Source: Sporosarcina sp. NCCP-2222
GTDB taxonomy: Bacteria; Bacillota; Bacilli; Bacillales_A; Planococcaceae
Direction of reading: 5' to 3'
DNA length: 64,000 nt
NCBI RefSeq assembly: GCF_023168145.1
Contig: NZ_BQYK01000004.1
Location: forward strand, 297,723-361,722
The notes below the pieces were generated by a model, which saw nothing but the letters and a program-made list of their open reading frames with translations, ran no database searches and was not told where the DNA came from. Shown piece by piece: positions 42,341 to 50,125 of this stretch. Every line of letters starts with the position of its first letter. The first letter of the stretch is position 1. A program made the translations under genes and the position numbers.

Positions 42341-44053
42341 TCACACTAGTGAACCTCCGCTTTTGCTGTACTTGATGATGCCTTCCGCCGCGCGATACGC
42401 AAGCGCTCCGACTGTGGCCGTCGGGTTATACCCTCCATTGTGTGCGAAATTTCCGGCTCCTACTACAAATAAATTCTCCGCATCCCAATGTTGCAAGTAA
42501 TTATTGACAACACTTGTTGCAGGGTCATCGCCCATCGTCGTTCCGCCTGTATTATGCGTAGATTGATACGGCACAATGTCATAATCACTGATCGGGCCTC
42601 CAGGCACTACCGTTTTGGCACCCATCTCCTTCATGATCTCTGCCGTGCGGTCTGTGATGTACTTATGCAGATTGCGATCCTGATCGGTGAAGTTATACGT
42701 CATCTGTAGTAGCGGTAAGCCATATGCATCCCGATAATCAGGATCAAGCGATAAGAAATTTTCCCGATGCGGCATAGAAGCACCTTGCCCATATACCGAT
42801 AGTGTTCTCGGATAATTAAGAATCGATTCCTTTTTAAATTCCGCGCCCCATACCGGCACATCCGGCGGAACCGGGTTTGTCTGGATCGGCCGTACCCCAG
42901 TCTGGGATAATGTAATGCTGGCACCATGAATAAAATCGACATCTGAATGGTCGAAACTGTCGCCATTGAAATCATCGATTGTCATCCCAAGAGCTCCTGC
43001 TCCCATGAATACATTCATCGGCTCTTCAAAGAATCCAGTAGTACCCGGTTCAATTTGATAGCCATAGTTTTTGCCCAATGTCCCTCGTCCTGTGTCCGGA
43101 TTATACTGTTCTCCAATTTTAGATACCATAAGCAGCTTCGCATTATTTAATACATAACTTGTTAAAATGACCATTTCAGCAGGCTGGATATATTCCGCCC
43201 CGGATTGTGTGTCGATATAACGGACGCCCGTCACTTTATTGCCAGACTTCATGATTTCAACAACATTAGCATGGACGGTCAGTTCGAAGTTATTTGTTTT
43301 CATCGCAGTTGGTACGACTGTCACTTCCGGCGATGATTTGGCTCCATATTCACAGCCGAATCTTTCACAAAAACCGCAGTACTGACAAGCGCCAATTGAC
43401 TCACCATCTGGATTTTCGTATGGCTGAGACAAGTTAGCCGACGGAACCATGTATGGATGATAACCAAGAGATGTCGTGGCATCCTCGAATTTTTTTAAAA
43501 TCGGGGTCCGTTTCATTGGAGGCGTCGGGAATTCTTCAGATCGTTTGCCCCAAAACGGATTTTTGTCTTCACCGGAAAGTCCAATAGTCTTGTCGAACTT
43601 CGTAAAGTAGGGTTCCAGTTCCTCGTACGTAATGCCCCAATCCTGGATCAGGTATTCGGCTGGCAGTTTATTTTTACCGTACTTTTTATCTGTCATCGTT
43701 TTAATTTGAAAATCGTACGGCAGGAAACGATAGGTCATGCCGTTCCAGTGCGTACCCGAACCGCCAAGTCCTTCGCCGAGCAGGAATGAACCCATCTGGC
43801 GCATCGGCAGCGCCCTCATTTTACGATTATTGCGGAAGGTGATCGTCTCCCTAGAAAGGTCCTGCATAAGTTCATAGCGAATCGCATAACGATATTCATC
43901 ATGGACCATAACGTAGTCAGCAGTGCTTCTGGCACCGCCCCTCTCCAGCCCTCGCACTTTCAAGCCTGCCTTTGCGCATTCTGCCGCAATGATGCCGCCT
44001 GTCCAACCGACTCCAATTACTACCACGTCTACTTTATCCATCGTAATTGCCAT
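42341..44053 (-). CDS. GMC-family FAD dehydrogenase (gluconate 2-dehydrogenase alpha-like)
   Basis: A 570-residue flavoprotein of the GMC oxidoreductase family. The FAD-binding VVVIGVGWTGGIIAAECAKAGLKV lies at the N-terminus, GEGLGGSGTHWNG and ACQYCGFCERFGCEYGAKSSPEVTV in the middle (a Cys-rich stretch that may bind a cluster), and the catalytic HNTGGTTMG plus FVVGAGNFAHNGGYNPTATVGALAYRAAE at the end. It has no signal of its own and is expected to be exported piggyback with the Tat-signal subunit encoded 14 bp upstream. It oxidises a sugar or sugar acid at the membrane; no cytochrome subunit gene is present. Confidence 0.88.
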   Translation of the reverse strand: MAITMDKVDVVVIGVGWTGGIIAAECAKAGLKVRGLERGGARSTADYVMVHDEYRYAIRYELMQDLSRETITFRNNRKMRALPMRQMGSFLLGEGLGGSGTHWNGMTYRFLPYDFQIKTMTDKKYGKNKLPAEYLIQDWGITYEELEPYFTKFDKTIGLSGEDKNPFWGKRSEEFPTPPMKRTPILKKFEDATTSLGYHPYMVPSANLSQPYENPDGESIGACQYCGFCERFGCEYGAKSSPEVTVVPTAMKTNNFELTVHANVVEIMKSGNKVTGVRYIDTQSGAEYIQPAEMVILTSYVLNNAKLLMVSKIGEQYNPDTGRGTLGKNYGYQIEPGTTGFFEEPMNVFMGAGALGMTIDDFNGDSFDHSDVDFIHGASITLSQTGVRPIQTNPVPPDVPVWGAEFKKESILNYPRTLSVYGQGASMPHRENFLSLDPDYRDAYGLPLLQMTYNFTDQDRNLHKYITDRTAEIMKEMGAKTVVPGGPISDYDIVPYQSTHNTGGTTMGDDPATSVVNNYLQHWDAENLFVVGAGNFAHNGGYNPTATVGALAYRAAEGIIKYSKSGGSLV

Positions 44054-44067
44054 TGTTCTTCTCTCCC

Positions 44068-44820
44068 TTAATGTTGCATACTGCTAATCGATTTTGGTTC
44101 GATCTTTTGAAACTTCTCTTCTTCTATGACATTGATATACGCCATCTGATGGCCCGGGAATCCTTTCATCCGCCACCCATCCATATTGTTGTTGCCGTTA
44201 TAGATCGGGTCGGCATAGGCTCCCTCCAATGTGGCCTGTCGTAGAAGCCGGAAGAAGAACTCAGAGGATACCCCTTTCATTTCCACTTCATTTTTCTGGA
44301 AGGCCGTGATGATTTCATCCATCTGTCCTCCATCTAGATCGACAAAGCTCTTTTGGAAGCGTTTATTCGCTTCTTCATCCATTTTTGCAATCCCTTGCGA
44401 GAAAATTTCTGCTCGGGTTAAACGGCTTTGATAGCCCTGTGTCACTTCTCCCGCAAAAAATGGTCCTTGCATATACTCTCTGGCATTACTGCCGTAGTTC
44501 CCTGCCAATTGATTGTCAATAAAGTAAGCAACCCCAAGCTTAATAGCACCTGGACCTAAATCATCTTCAGGGAAAATTCTTTCGACAGCCTGCGACAGCA
44601 CTTGGAAATCATGCGGATTCCTGAAAAACATTAAACCGCGTACGCTGGTCGCATCTGTATGGGTACCGCCTTGTTCCGTTCCTTGCAATGCTTTATCTTC
44701 TTTTTTGACGTTATATCCAACTAATCCGCCAATAATTCCTCCGCCAACCAAGGCGCCGGTCGCAATACCCGTTGTTTTCAGGAAATCACGCCTGGATAAC
44801 CCTTTCTGTTCTTCTGCCAT
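44068..44820 (-). CDS. Gluconate 2-dehydrogenase subunit 3-like protein with Tat signal
   Basis: A 250-residue protein beginning with a twin-arginine signal (SRRDFLKTTGIATGALVGGGIIGGLVG; the RR at about residues 10-11) and continuing with the gluconate 2-dehydrogenase subunit 3 fold (FQVLSQAVERIFPEDDLGPGA ... GVAYFIDNQLAGNYG). It supplies the export signal and scaffold for the GMC flavoprotein. AAAGGAGG precedes the ATG at 44820. First gene of the operon subunit 3 - GMC - tatA - tatC. Confidence 0.9.
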   Translation of the reverse strand: MAEEQKGLSRRDFLKTTGIATGALVGGGIIGGLVGYNVKKEDKALQGTEQGGTHTDATSVRGLMFFRNPHDFQVLSQAVERIFPEDDLGPGAIKLGVAYFIDNQLAGNYGSNAREYMQGPFFAGEVTQGYQSRLTRAEIFSQGIAKMDEEANKRFQKSFVDLDGGQMDEIITAFQKNEVEMKGVSSEFFFRLLRQATLEGAYADPIYNGNNNMDGWRMKGFPGHQMAYINVIEEEKFQKIEPKSISSMQH

Positions 44821-45003
44821 GCTATTTCCTCCTTTATTATGTTTCAAATTACGTAACTACCTATCAGCATGTCCGTGACTCTCCTCTTTTCATACAGAGA
44901 AAACATCTTTTTACCAAAATTAATGGAACGTTTCGTCATTATTGTTTTGTTTAGGCAGCTAAAATAGTTACGATAGAGTTACCAATGCATGGAGGCGATA
45001 CAA

Positions 45004-46005
45004 TTGAAACGCTTACACAACCTTTTTCTCGTTTTCTTATTATTCGGCTGTAGTCAAGATTTTTCTGAAGAAAACCAAGCAGAGATTGTAGCGACTGGCT
45101 TGGAGGCCCCATGGTCTATTACATCTGACGGCAATAAGATATTCATAAGTGAACGAGCAGGAACCATTACAAGTGTTGATAAGGATGGGAGCACCAAAAG
45201 AGAAGCAGTAAGGTTATCCAAACCATTGTCTACCGTTGCAGAAGCAGGTTTGTTAGGCTTCATCCTGTCACCTGATTTTGAATCGTCCCATTTGGCATAC
45301 GCCTTTTACACGGCCGATCTGGATGGGGCGCCTAGCAGCAGAATCGTTACTCTTTCCTACGATGGAGCCATGTGGAACGAGCAAGACGTATTGCTTGATG
45401 GCATTGAATCTGGCCCGGTTCATCACGGCGGCCGTCTTGCCATCTCTCCAGACGGTATCCTGTTCGCGACTGTAGGGGACGGGGCAAAACCTGAAACAGC
45501 ACAACATCCTTCGGCATATAATGGAAAAATTTTAGAACGGCAGCCGGACGGCTCATTTCGAATTTTCTCGTTAGGACACCGGAATCCTCAAGGACTTGCA
45601 TGGGATAAGAAAGGGACACTATATTCGTCAGAACATGGACCATCGGCAAATGATGAAATTAATCTGATTCAAGAAGGATTCAACTATGGGTGGCCGCTTA
45701 TCGAGGGAGCAGAAACAGCTACAGGCTTGCAGCCGCCGCTGCTTACTTCAGGGAGCGATGAGACATGGGCTCCGTCCGGTATGACGTTTCACCAAAATCT
45801 TTTATACGTGGCCACCTTGCGCGGAGAAAAAATTCTTGTTATTGATCTGGAAAAAGAAGAAATTGTTCATTCCATCGAAGGATATGGTCGAATCCGTGAT
45901 ATATATTCGGACGGGGAATATCTATATTTCATTACAAACAACACGGATGGGAGAGGAAATCCGAAGCAGGATGATGACAAGCTGTACAGATTTAAGCCAG
46001 ATTAA
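45004..46005 (+). CDS. PQQ-type aldose sugar dehydrogenase lipoprotein
   Basis: A 333-residue lipoprotein: signal with lipobox LFGC (Cys16), then a six-bladed beta-propeller of the soluble PQQ glucose/aldose dehydrogenase family (GlAPWSI, ISERAGTI, GLLGFILSPDF, HHGGRLAISPDGILFATVGDG, SLGHRNPQGLAWD, SSEHGPSANDEINLIQEGFNYGWP). The paired HHGGR His and GHRNPQG Arg are the expected active-site residues. TTG start 7 nt after GGAGGCG. No pqq biosynthesis genes are in view, so the cofactor may be scavenged. Divergent from the Tat/GMC operon, which may share a role in extracytoplasmic sugar oxidation. Confidence 0.87.
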   Translation: MKRLHNLFLVFLLFGCSQDFSEENQAEIVATGLEAPWSITSDGNKIFISERAGTITSVDKDGSTKREAVRLSKPLSTVAEAGLLGFILSPDFESSHLAYAFYTADLDGAPSSRIVTLSYDGAMWNEQDVLLDGIESGPVHHGGRLAISPDGILFATVGDGAKPETAQHPSAYNGKILERQPDGSFRIFSLGHRNPQGLAWDKKGTLYSSEHGPSANDEINLIQEGFNYGWPLIEGAETATGLQPPLLTSGSDETWAPSGMTFHQNLLYVATLRGEKILVIDLEKEEIVHSIEGYGRIRDIYSDGEYLYFITNNTDGRGNPKQDDDKLYRFKPD

Positions 46006-46066
46006 ATCCCGCCATAGGTAACCGGAAAATAATCGGCGAGTGCAATCTCGGCGCTTTTGGAGAAAT

Positions 46067-46081
46067 CAGTAAAATTTACTG
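46067..46081. promoter_or_regulatory. Short palindrome upstream of flagellin-like gene
   Basis: CAGTAAA-A-TTTACTG, a perfect odd palindrome 59 bp before the flagellin-like start. A GACGATAG at 46111-46118 loosely resembles a sigma-D -10 (GCCGATAT) but has no good TAAA partner. Confidence 0.3.
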
Positions 46082-46139
46082 GAAACAAGTTCACAAATCT
46101 TCCAGATGGACGATAGTAAAGTAAAGGAGGGGGAGCGAA

Positions 46140-46949
46140 TTGCTGGGTAAATGGAATGCCACCGGGTTGAACATCATCCGCAACATGTCGATGCATAATA
46201 ATCAAGTGATGTTATCCATGGAACGGCTTTCAACAGGAAAACGGATCAACCGGGCTGCAGATGATCCGGCTGGACTTGCCATTTCTGAAAGAATGAGAGC
46301 CCAGATACGAGGTCTTCAAGTAGCACAACGGAATATCCAAGACGGCATTTCCATGGTGCAAACCGCGGAAGGCGTATTGAATGAAACGCATGCCGTCTTA
46401 CAAAGGATGCGTGAATTAAGTGTGCAGGCATCAAATGGGACATTATCTGACAAAGACCGCGAGCTGCTCAATCAGGAGTTCCAGCAGTTGAAAGATGAAA
46501 TTACACGACAGGCAACGCAATCGGAGTTTAATACGAAGCCTTTATTGGATGGCAGCCAAAAATCCATCAAAATTCAGGTAGGGGCGAATGCGGGGCAAAC
46601 GATCGATTTGGAAATTGGGAATTTAAATAATTTGGGCTTGGACGATGTCTCCATTGCTACCCAAGAAGGAGCAAATAACGCCATTTCCAAGCTGGATAAA
46701 GCCATTGACAATGTATCCTCCGAGCGTTCTAAACTGGGAGCCTACGCGAACCGGCTGGAGCATGCATACAACAATGCTATGACCATGGAGGAGAATTTGA
46801 CAGCCGCCGAATCACGCATACGGGACGTGGATATCGCAAAAGAAATGATGGCTCTGACGAAAGCGAATATTCTGCTCCAGGCGGGACAATATGTATTATC
46901 CCTTCATATGCAGCAAGCCCAATCGGTTCTTCAACTTTTAAAGACATAA
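46140..46949 (+). CDS. Flagellin-like protein (orphan)
   Basis: A 269-residue flagellin homologue. Conserved N-terminal D0/D1 (RLSTGKRINRAADDPAGLAISERMRAQIRGL ... NIQDGISMVQTAEGVLNETHAVLQRMRELSVQASNGT) and C-terminal D1/D0 (AESRIRDVDIAKEMMALTKANILLQAGQ) are intact, with almost no variable D2/D3 domain. The start differs from normal flagellins (LLGKWNATGLNIIRNMSMHNNQ instead of MRINHN). TTG start after AAAGGAGGGGG. No other flagellar gene, CsrA or FliW is nearby, so it is an orphan copy. Confidence 0.88.
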   Translation: MLGKWNATGLNIIRNMSMHNNQVMLSMERLSTGKRINRAADDPAGLAISERMRAQIRGLQVAQRNIQDGISMVQTAEGVLNETHAVLQRMRELSVQASNGTLSDKDRELLNQEFQQLKDEITRQATQSEFNTKPLLDGSQKSIKIQVGANAGQTIDLEIGNLNNLGLDDVSIATQEGANNAISKLDKAIDNVSSERSKLGAYANRLEHAYNNAMTMEENLTAAESRIRDVDIAKEMMALTKANILLQAGQYVLSLHMQQAQSVLQLLKT

Positions 46950-46952
46950 GAA

Positions 46953-47005
46953 AAAAGATCAACAGGTTGTCCTTGTTTGACAGCACGTTGATCTTTTGTA
47001 TTTTT
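46953..47005 (+). terminator. Rho-independent terminator
   Basis: AAAAGATCAAC / GTTGATCTTTT stem with long loop and TTTTT tail, between convergent genes. Confidence 0.75.
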
Positions 47006-47010
47006 ACGCA

Positions 47011-47403
47011 TTACATTCCGTAAAGCGGAAAACGTTCTTCTAAAACGTCCACTTGATCGACCGGCATCTCGATAATATACTCCAGGCTGCCATATGGCTG
47101 AACGTCGACTTTTCCTTGTACAAATGGATTATTTGTCACGAGCGCGACCTTTCCATTCGCATGGTTAATTCCTTCCACTGCAAAGCGATACCCTTCGAGC
47201 ATTGTATACGGAATTACCTCATAGGCCTCTTGCAACTCTTTCAACGATACAGAACGAATTAGTACATGCTCTTTTCCGTTCATCCGTTCAAACCCATTAC
47301 TTTCCTCAGCAACTTCCTCAGTCTGCAAATAATACTGTCGTTGATAGGATACGAGTGCATATTCTTTTCCATTCCAAATGGCAAAGCGTCCTTTCCGAAT
47401 CAT
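47011..47403 (-). CDS. Hypothetical 130-residue protein
   Basis: A 130-residue acidic, beta-rich soluble protein (FAIWNGKEYALVSYQRQYYLQ ... YRFAVEGINHANGKVALVTNN) without signal peptide, membrane helix or recognised family motif. GGGGGTGACGG precedes the ATG, so it is very likely a real gene. It stands alone between the flagellin-like and CsbD genes. Function unknown. Confidence 0.55.
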   Translation of the reverse strand: MIRKGRFAIWNGKEYALVSYQRQYYLQTEEVAEESNGFERMNGKEHVLIRSVSLKELQEAYEVIPYTMLEGYRFAVEGINHANGKVALVTNNPFVQGKVDVQPYGSLEYIIEMPVDQVDVLEERFPLYGM

Positions 47404-47551
47404 TCCGTCACCCCCGAATTATTGATTACGTTCATTATACGAATGTACCGATAATTTAGATAGATGATTTAGATGCATTTTACCAAAGTTAACCAGTTAA
47501 TTGTACCTAAAAAAATGATAGTAATTATAAATTTTACCCTTTTTTCATCTC

Positions 47552-47577
47552 GTTTAAACATATTTGATGAAGGGTAT
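47552..47577 (+). promoter_or_regulatory. Consensus sigma-B promoter of csbD-like gene
   Basis: GTTTAA (47552-47557), 14-bp spacer, GGGTAT (47572-47577): an exact match to the general-stress sigma-B consensus, 34 bp before the CsbD start codon. Confidence 0.85.
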
Positions 47578-47611
47578 ATAGTAATAACCACAAAAAATGG
47601 AGGGATTGCTT

Positions 47612-47806
47612 ATGAAAGACAATGGATTTTCAGATAAGATGAAAGGCGCTGTCAGCAAAGCGAAAGGCGAAGTGAAGGACCAGGTCGGTAATGCTTCGGA
47701 TGATCCGATGCTCCAAGCAGAAGGAAAATTGGATAAGATGAAAGGCGAAGTGCAAAAGCAGGTCGGCAACATGAAAGACCGTGCAAACAATGATGATAAA
47801 TGGTAA
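47612..47806 (+). CDS. CsbD-family general stress protein
   Basis: A 64-residue hydrophilic protein made of two KMKG(A/E)V-type repeats (DKMKGAVSKAKGEVKDQVGNASDD and DKMKGEVQKQVGNMKD), the CsbD signature. CsbD-like proteins are abundant sigma-B products of unknown mechanism, thought to be disordered or helical stress protectants. GGAGGG precedes the ATG at 47612. A perfect sigma-B promoter lies directly upstream, supporting both identity and regulation. Confidence 0.92.
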   Translation: MKDNGFSDKMKGAVSKAKGEVKDQVGNASDDPMLQAEGKLDKMKGEVQKQVGNMKDRANNDDKW

Positions 47807-47871
47807 CAACAGGCTGCTGTAAGGCACCTATTGATAAACAACACAAATTGGCTTTGGCCACTTTAATAGAT

Positions 47872-47923
47872 CAGCCGCCAAGACTTCCCTCGGCAAGATA
47901 GCCGTTCGAAGCCAAGGCGGCTG
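47872..47923. ncRNA. Structured hairpin element, identity unknown
   Basis: A 52-nt element folds into stacked helices: CAGCCGCC/GGCGGCTG (outer 8 bp), CTTC/GAAG, then CGGC/GCCG around loop AAGATA, separated by symmetric internal loops AAGA/CCAA and CCT/TTC. It lies between the CsbD gene and the convergent stress gene, with no T-run at either side. It may be a small-RNA domain, an mRNA 3' element or a dispersed palindromic repeat; it is not a riboswitch class I recognise. Confidence 0.45.
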
Positions 47924-47992
47924 TATTTACGCAGTAGAAGTTCCGGTGCCATTGCCAATTTACACGATACTAGCCATAAGAATGCGGCTTTT

Positions 47993-48412
47993 TTACAATC
48001 CCTCTGTATTAAGCCTCGGTACGGTTCCTTCATTATCGTTTCTTGGCTGATAATCCGCATCGTTTTGCAACGACTCACCGCTCTCAGACAATGCCGCCTG
48101 GCTGTCGTGTTCCATTTGGACTTTCGCTAATGGATCGCTGTCTATGAATAGGGCAATACCGCCATTTCGGATGTCTTCCTCCACTCGCGCACTCACTTTT
48201 TTTGCATCTTCTATCCCAGAGTTGCTTAACAATTGATTATTTTCTTGGCTAATCACCCTCACATAGGACTGACTACGCAACCGCTCTAGCTCATCCTCCC
48301 TTTGGGCGACTACATGAATAGCAGATTCCTCATAGCCTTCCGACTTGAGCTGGGTGATCTTATCTAAAGCGACATCAACCGAATGAAATGTCCCGACATA
48401 TTTCATTTCCAT
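47993..48412 (-). CDS. General stress protein 17M-like (YflT-type)
   Basis: A 139-residue protein with an N-terminal domain of about 95 residues (KYVGTFHSVDVALDKITQLKSEGYEESAIHVVAQREDELERLRSQ) typical of the 'heat induced stress protein YflT / 17M' family and a disordered acidic tail. In B. subtilis such genes belong to the sigma-B regulon; the molecular role is unknown. GGAGAGTGTCAGG precedes the ATG at 48412. Sits beside csbD, another stress gene. Confidence 0.8.
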   Translation of the reverse strand: MEMKYVGTFHSVDVALDKITQLKSEGYEESAIHVVAQREDELERLRSQSYVRVISQENNQLLSNSGIEDAKKVSARVEEDIRNGGIALFIDSDPLAKVQMEHDSQAALSESGESLQNDADYQPRNDNEGTVPRLNTEGL

Positions 48413-48721
48413 CCTGACACTCTCCTTTTCCTTTTTATTCACTGTACCCCAGTAAAATGGAATTCACACACCGGCATTTCGTCCCGTTGAAATGAAGTTT
48501 TCGTACCTCTCGTATATCCTGGTTACCGCTCATTTCTGTGTCTAAACCGATCGTATTTCACAGCAACCGCTTCCATCGCATCGCGGATTCCAGCCACTCG
48601 CTTCTGTCCTCCATCGTTCCATTCGATTCCTCTACTCTTGGCAAAGCAAGTCGAAATTAAATGTTTAGACATGATCTGAAAGGTCAATACTTGGAGTATC
48701 ACCTAAGAGGAGTGTGGATAG
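48413..48721. other. Divergent intergenic region of two stress-type genes
   Basis: About 310 bp between the YflT-type and DUF3243 genes. On the minus strand GTTTAG-N13-CGGTAA (48547-48523) resembles a weak sigma-B promoter for the YflT-type gene. Nothing else was recognised. Confidence 0.35.
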
Positions 48722-49027
48722 ATGGACGCGAAAGATCGTGTGGCTAAGGAATTGAATCAAATGGACGCGGAGAAGAAAGAAGATATTCTGGAAAACTTCA
48801 ATCGCTTTAAAATGTATCTGTCGGATAAAGTAAGCAAAGGCGAGAGCTTAGGCTTGAACGAGGAACAGCTTGCCAAGACGACAGAATTTGTAGCCAATTA
48901 TTTATCCAAGCACGAAGAACCGCGTAACCGTGAGCAGTATCTTTTGCAGGAATTATGGAATGCCGGCGATAAGGAAGAGCAACATGCGCTTGCGCATATG
49001 CTGTTAAAATTAGTTCGCCAAGCATAA
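48722..49027 (+). CDS. DUF3243 (YmfJ-like) protein
   Basis: A 101-residue mostly helical cytoplasmic protein; the segment NRFKMYLSDKVSKGESLGLNEEQLAKTTEFVANYLSKHEEPRNREQYLLQELWNAGDKEEQHALAHMLLKLV matches DUF3243/YmfJ throughout. Function unknown in the family. GAGGAGTGTGG precedes the ATG. A small hydrophilic gene follows 21 bp later and is probably cotranscribed. Confidence 0.82.
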   Translation: MDAKDRVAKELNQMDAEKKEDILENFNRFKMYLSDKVSKGESLGLNEEQLAKTTEFVANYLSKHEEPRNREQYLLQELWNAGDKEEQHALAHMLLKLVRQA

Positions 49028-49048
49028 CATCGAAAGGATGTGGTTTTC

Positions 49049-49285
49049 ATGAATCGAAAGAGAGTTTTTACGGAGCACGACCGGAAGGATGCGGAAGGAC
49101 CGTATATGGACAATCCGGAAAACATGAAGACGGACAAGGAAAGTATTTACGATATGCATGAAGATATGCAGACGGTCGACACAGTCCCTCTCGAAGATGC
49201 CAAAATGGAATGGAACGAAGAAAAGCAGGAGAATCACCATAAGACAAAAAGTGATTCCTCTACTGAAGAAAAATTTCCTGGATAA
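49049..49285 (+). CDS. Small hydrophilic hypothetical protein
   Basis: A 78-residue, highly charged protein rich in Lys, Glu, Asp and Met (KTDKESIYDMHEDMQTVDTVPLEDAKMEWNEEKQENHH), probably disordered, without family match. AAAGGATG lies 8 nt before the ATG at 49049. Follows the DUF3243 gene and is ended by a terminator. Function unknown. Confidence 0.6.
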   Translation: MNRKRVFTEHDRKDAEGPYMDNPENMKTDKESIYDMHEDMQTVDTVPLEDAKMEWNEEKQENHHKTKSDSSTEEKFPG

Positions 49286-49301
49286 TACAACTAACATAAG
49301 A

Positions 49302-49337
49302 AAGAGCGGCGGATATCCCATTCCGTCGCTCTTTTCT
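49302..49337. terminator. Bidirectional terminator
   Basis: AAGAGCGGCGGA / TCCGTCGCTCTT stem with TTTTC tail, between convergent transcripts. Confidence 0.8.
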
Positions 49338-49342
49338 ATTCT

Positions 49343-50125
49343 TTATACTGTTGTCTTGGCCGCATTCCGCCCGGACATGTAGGAGCCGAATAGGACGAGC
49401 AAAATGATCAAGAACACTGTCAGTCCCGCCGCCTTCCAAAATGTCGGGTAATCCATGCTTCCCATCAAGATATAAGAGGCATACGTAGAAATCTTCCAAG
49501 GCGTCACCGTCCAGTAGGCACCGATGACGGAGTCTAATATCGCCATGATCAATGTCAAGAATAAGCCAAGTGCCGCCACTCCGCCCGTCGGCAGCCAAGC
49601 GCTGAGGGCTAACACGATTGACACGACGAAGATGATCCATAAACTGTAGGCGGCGAGAAAGGCGAATACGTCCGCGGCAGGTATGGAACCGAATAATTGG
49701 GCCGTATAATACCACCCTGCTAAAAAGCCGACCCAAACACTGGCCAACACGAGGATATTGATCATCGTCCATTTGCTTAGAAAATAGCTTGCATATGAAA
49801 TAGGCCGTACATATAACAACGTCGCTGTTCCGTTTTTCCGTTCACTCGAAATCGCCCCCATGAATGCAAGCACGATGATCAACAATCCGATTGACTGATA
49901 TTGTCCCATTAGGGAGACGAGGATCTCTTTTGGCGCGAATTCCGGCCATGGAAAATCCATTCCGTCCGGCATATTCCCAACACTTTTCATGATTTGAGGC
50001 AAGAAATGATTGGTCACCGGCTCTATAATTCCGAAGATGATGAAGACGAGAGGAATCCAAAGCAACTTAAAATTCCGGACCTGTTCGCGCCATTCTTTAT
50101 GAAGCAACACACTAAATCCCTTCAT
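49343..50125 (-). CDS. ABC-2 permease, YxlG-like
   Basis: A 260-residue membrane protein with six predicted helices and the ABC-2 pattern (KEWREQVRNFKLLWIPLVFIIFGIIEP ... GAISSERKNGTATLLYVRPISYASYFLSKW). It pairs with the ATPase whose stop overlaps its start codon by one base. Together with the PLDc_N gene it reproduces the yxlE-F-G block of B. subtilis, which belongs to the sigY operon and affects SigY activity. Substrate unknown. Confidence 0.87.
   Translation of the reverse strand: MKGFSVLLHKEWREQVRNFKLLWIPLVFIIFGIIEPVTNHFLPQIMKSVGNMPDGMDFPWPEFAPKEILVSLMGQYQSIGLLIIVLAFMGAISSERKNGTATLLYVRPISYASYFLSKWTMINILVLASVWVGFLAGWYYTAQLFGSIPAADVFAFLAAYSLWIIFVVSIVLALSAWLPTGGVAALGLFLTLIMAILDSVIGAYWTVTPWKISTYASYILMGSMDYPTFWKAAGLTVFLIILLVLFGSYMSGRNAAKTTV

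Noticed and set aside
47863-48078. 71-codon minus-strand frame covering the structured element
   Set aside because: Overlaps the end of the YflT-type gene, has no ribosome site, and its codons are constrained by the hairpin instead.
48660-48700. Sigma-B promoter before the DUF3243 gene
   Set aside because: GTTTAG is present but the sequence at the -10 distance (AGGTCAA) does not resemble GGGTAT.
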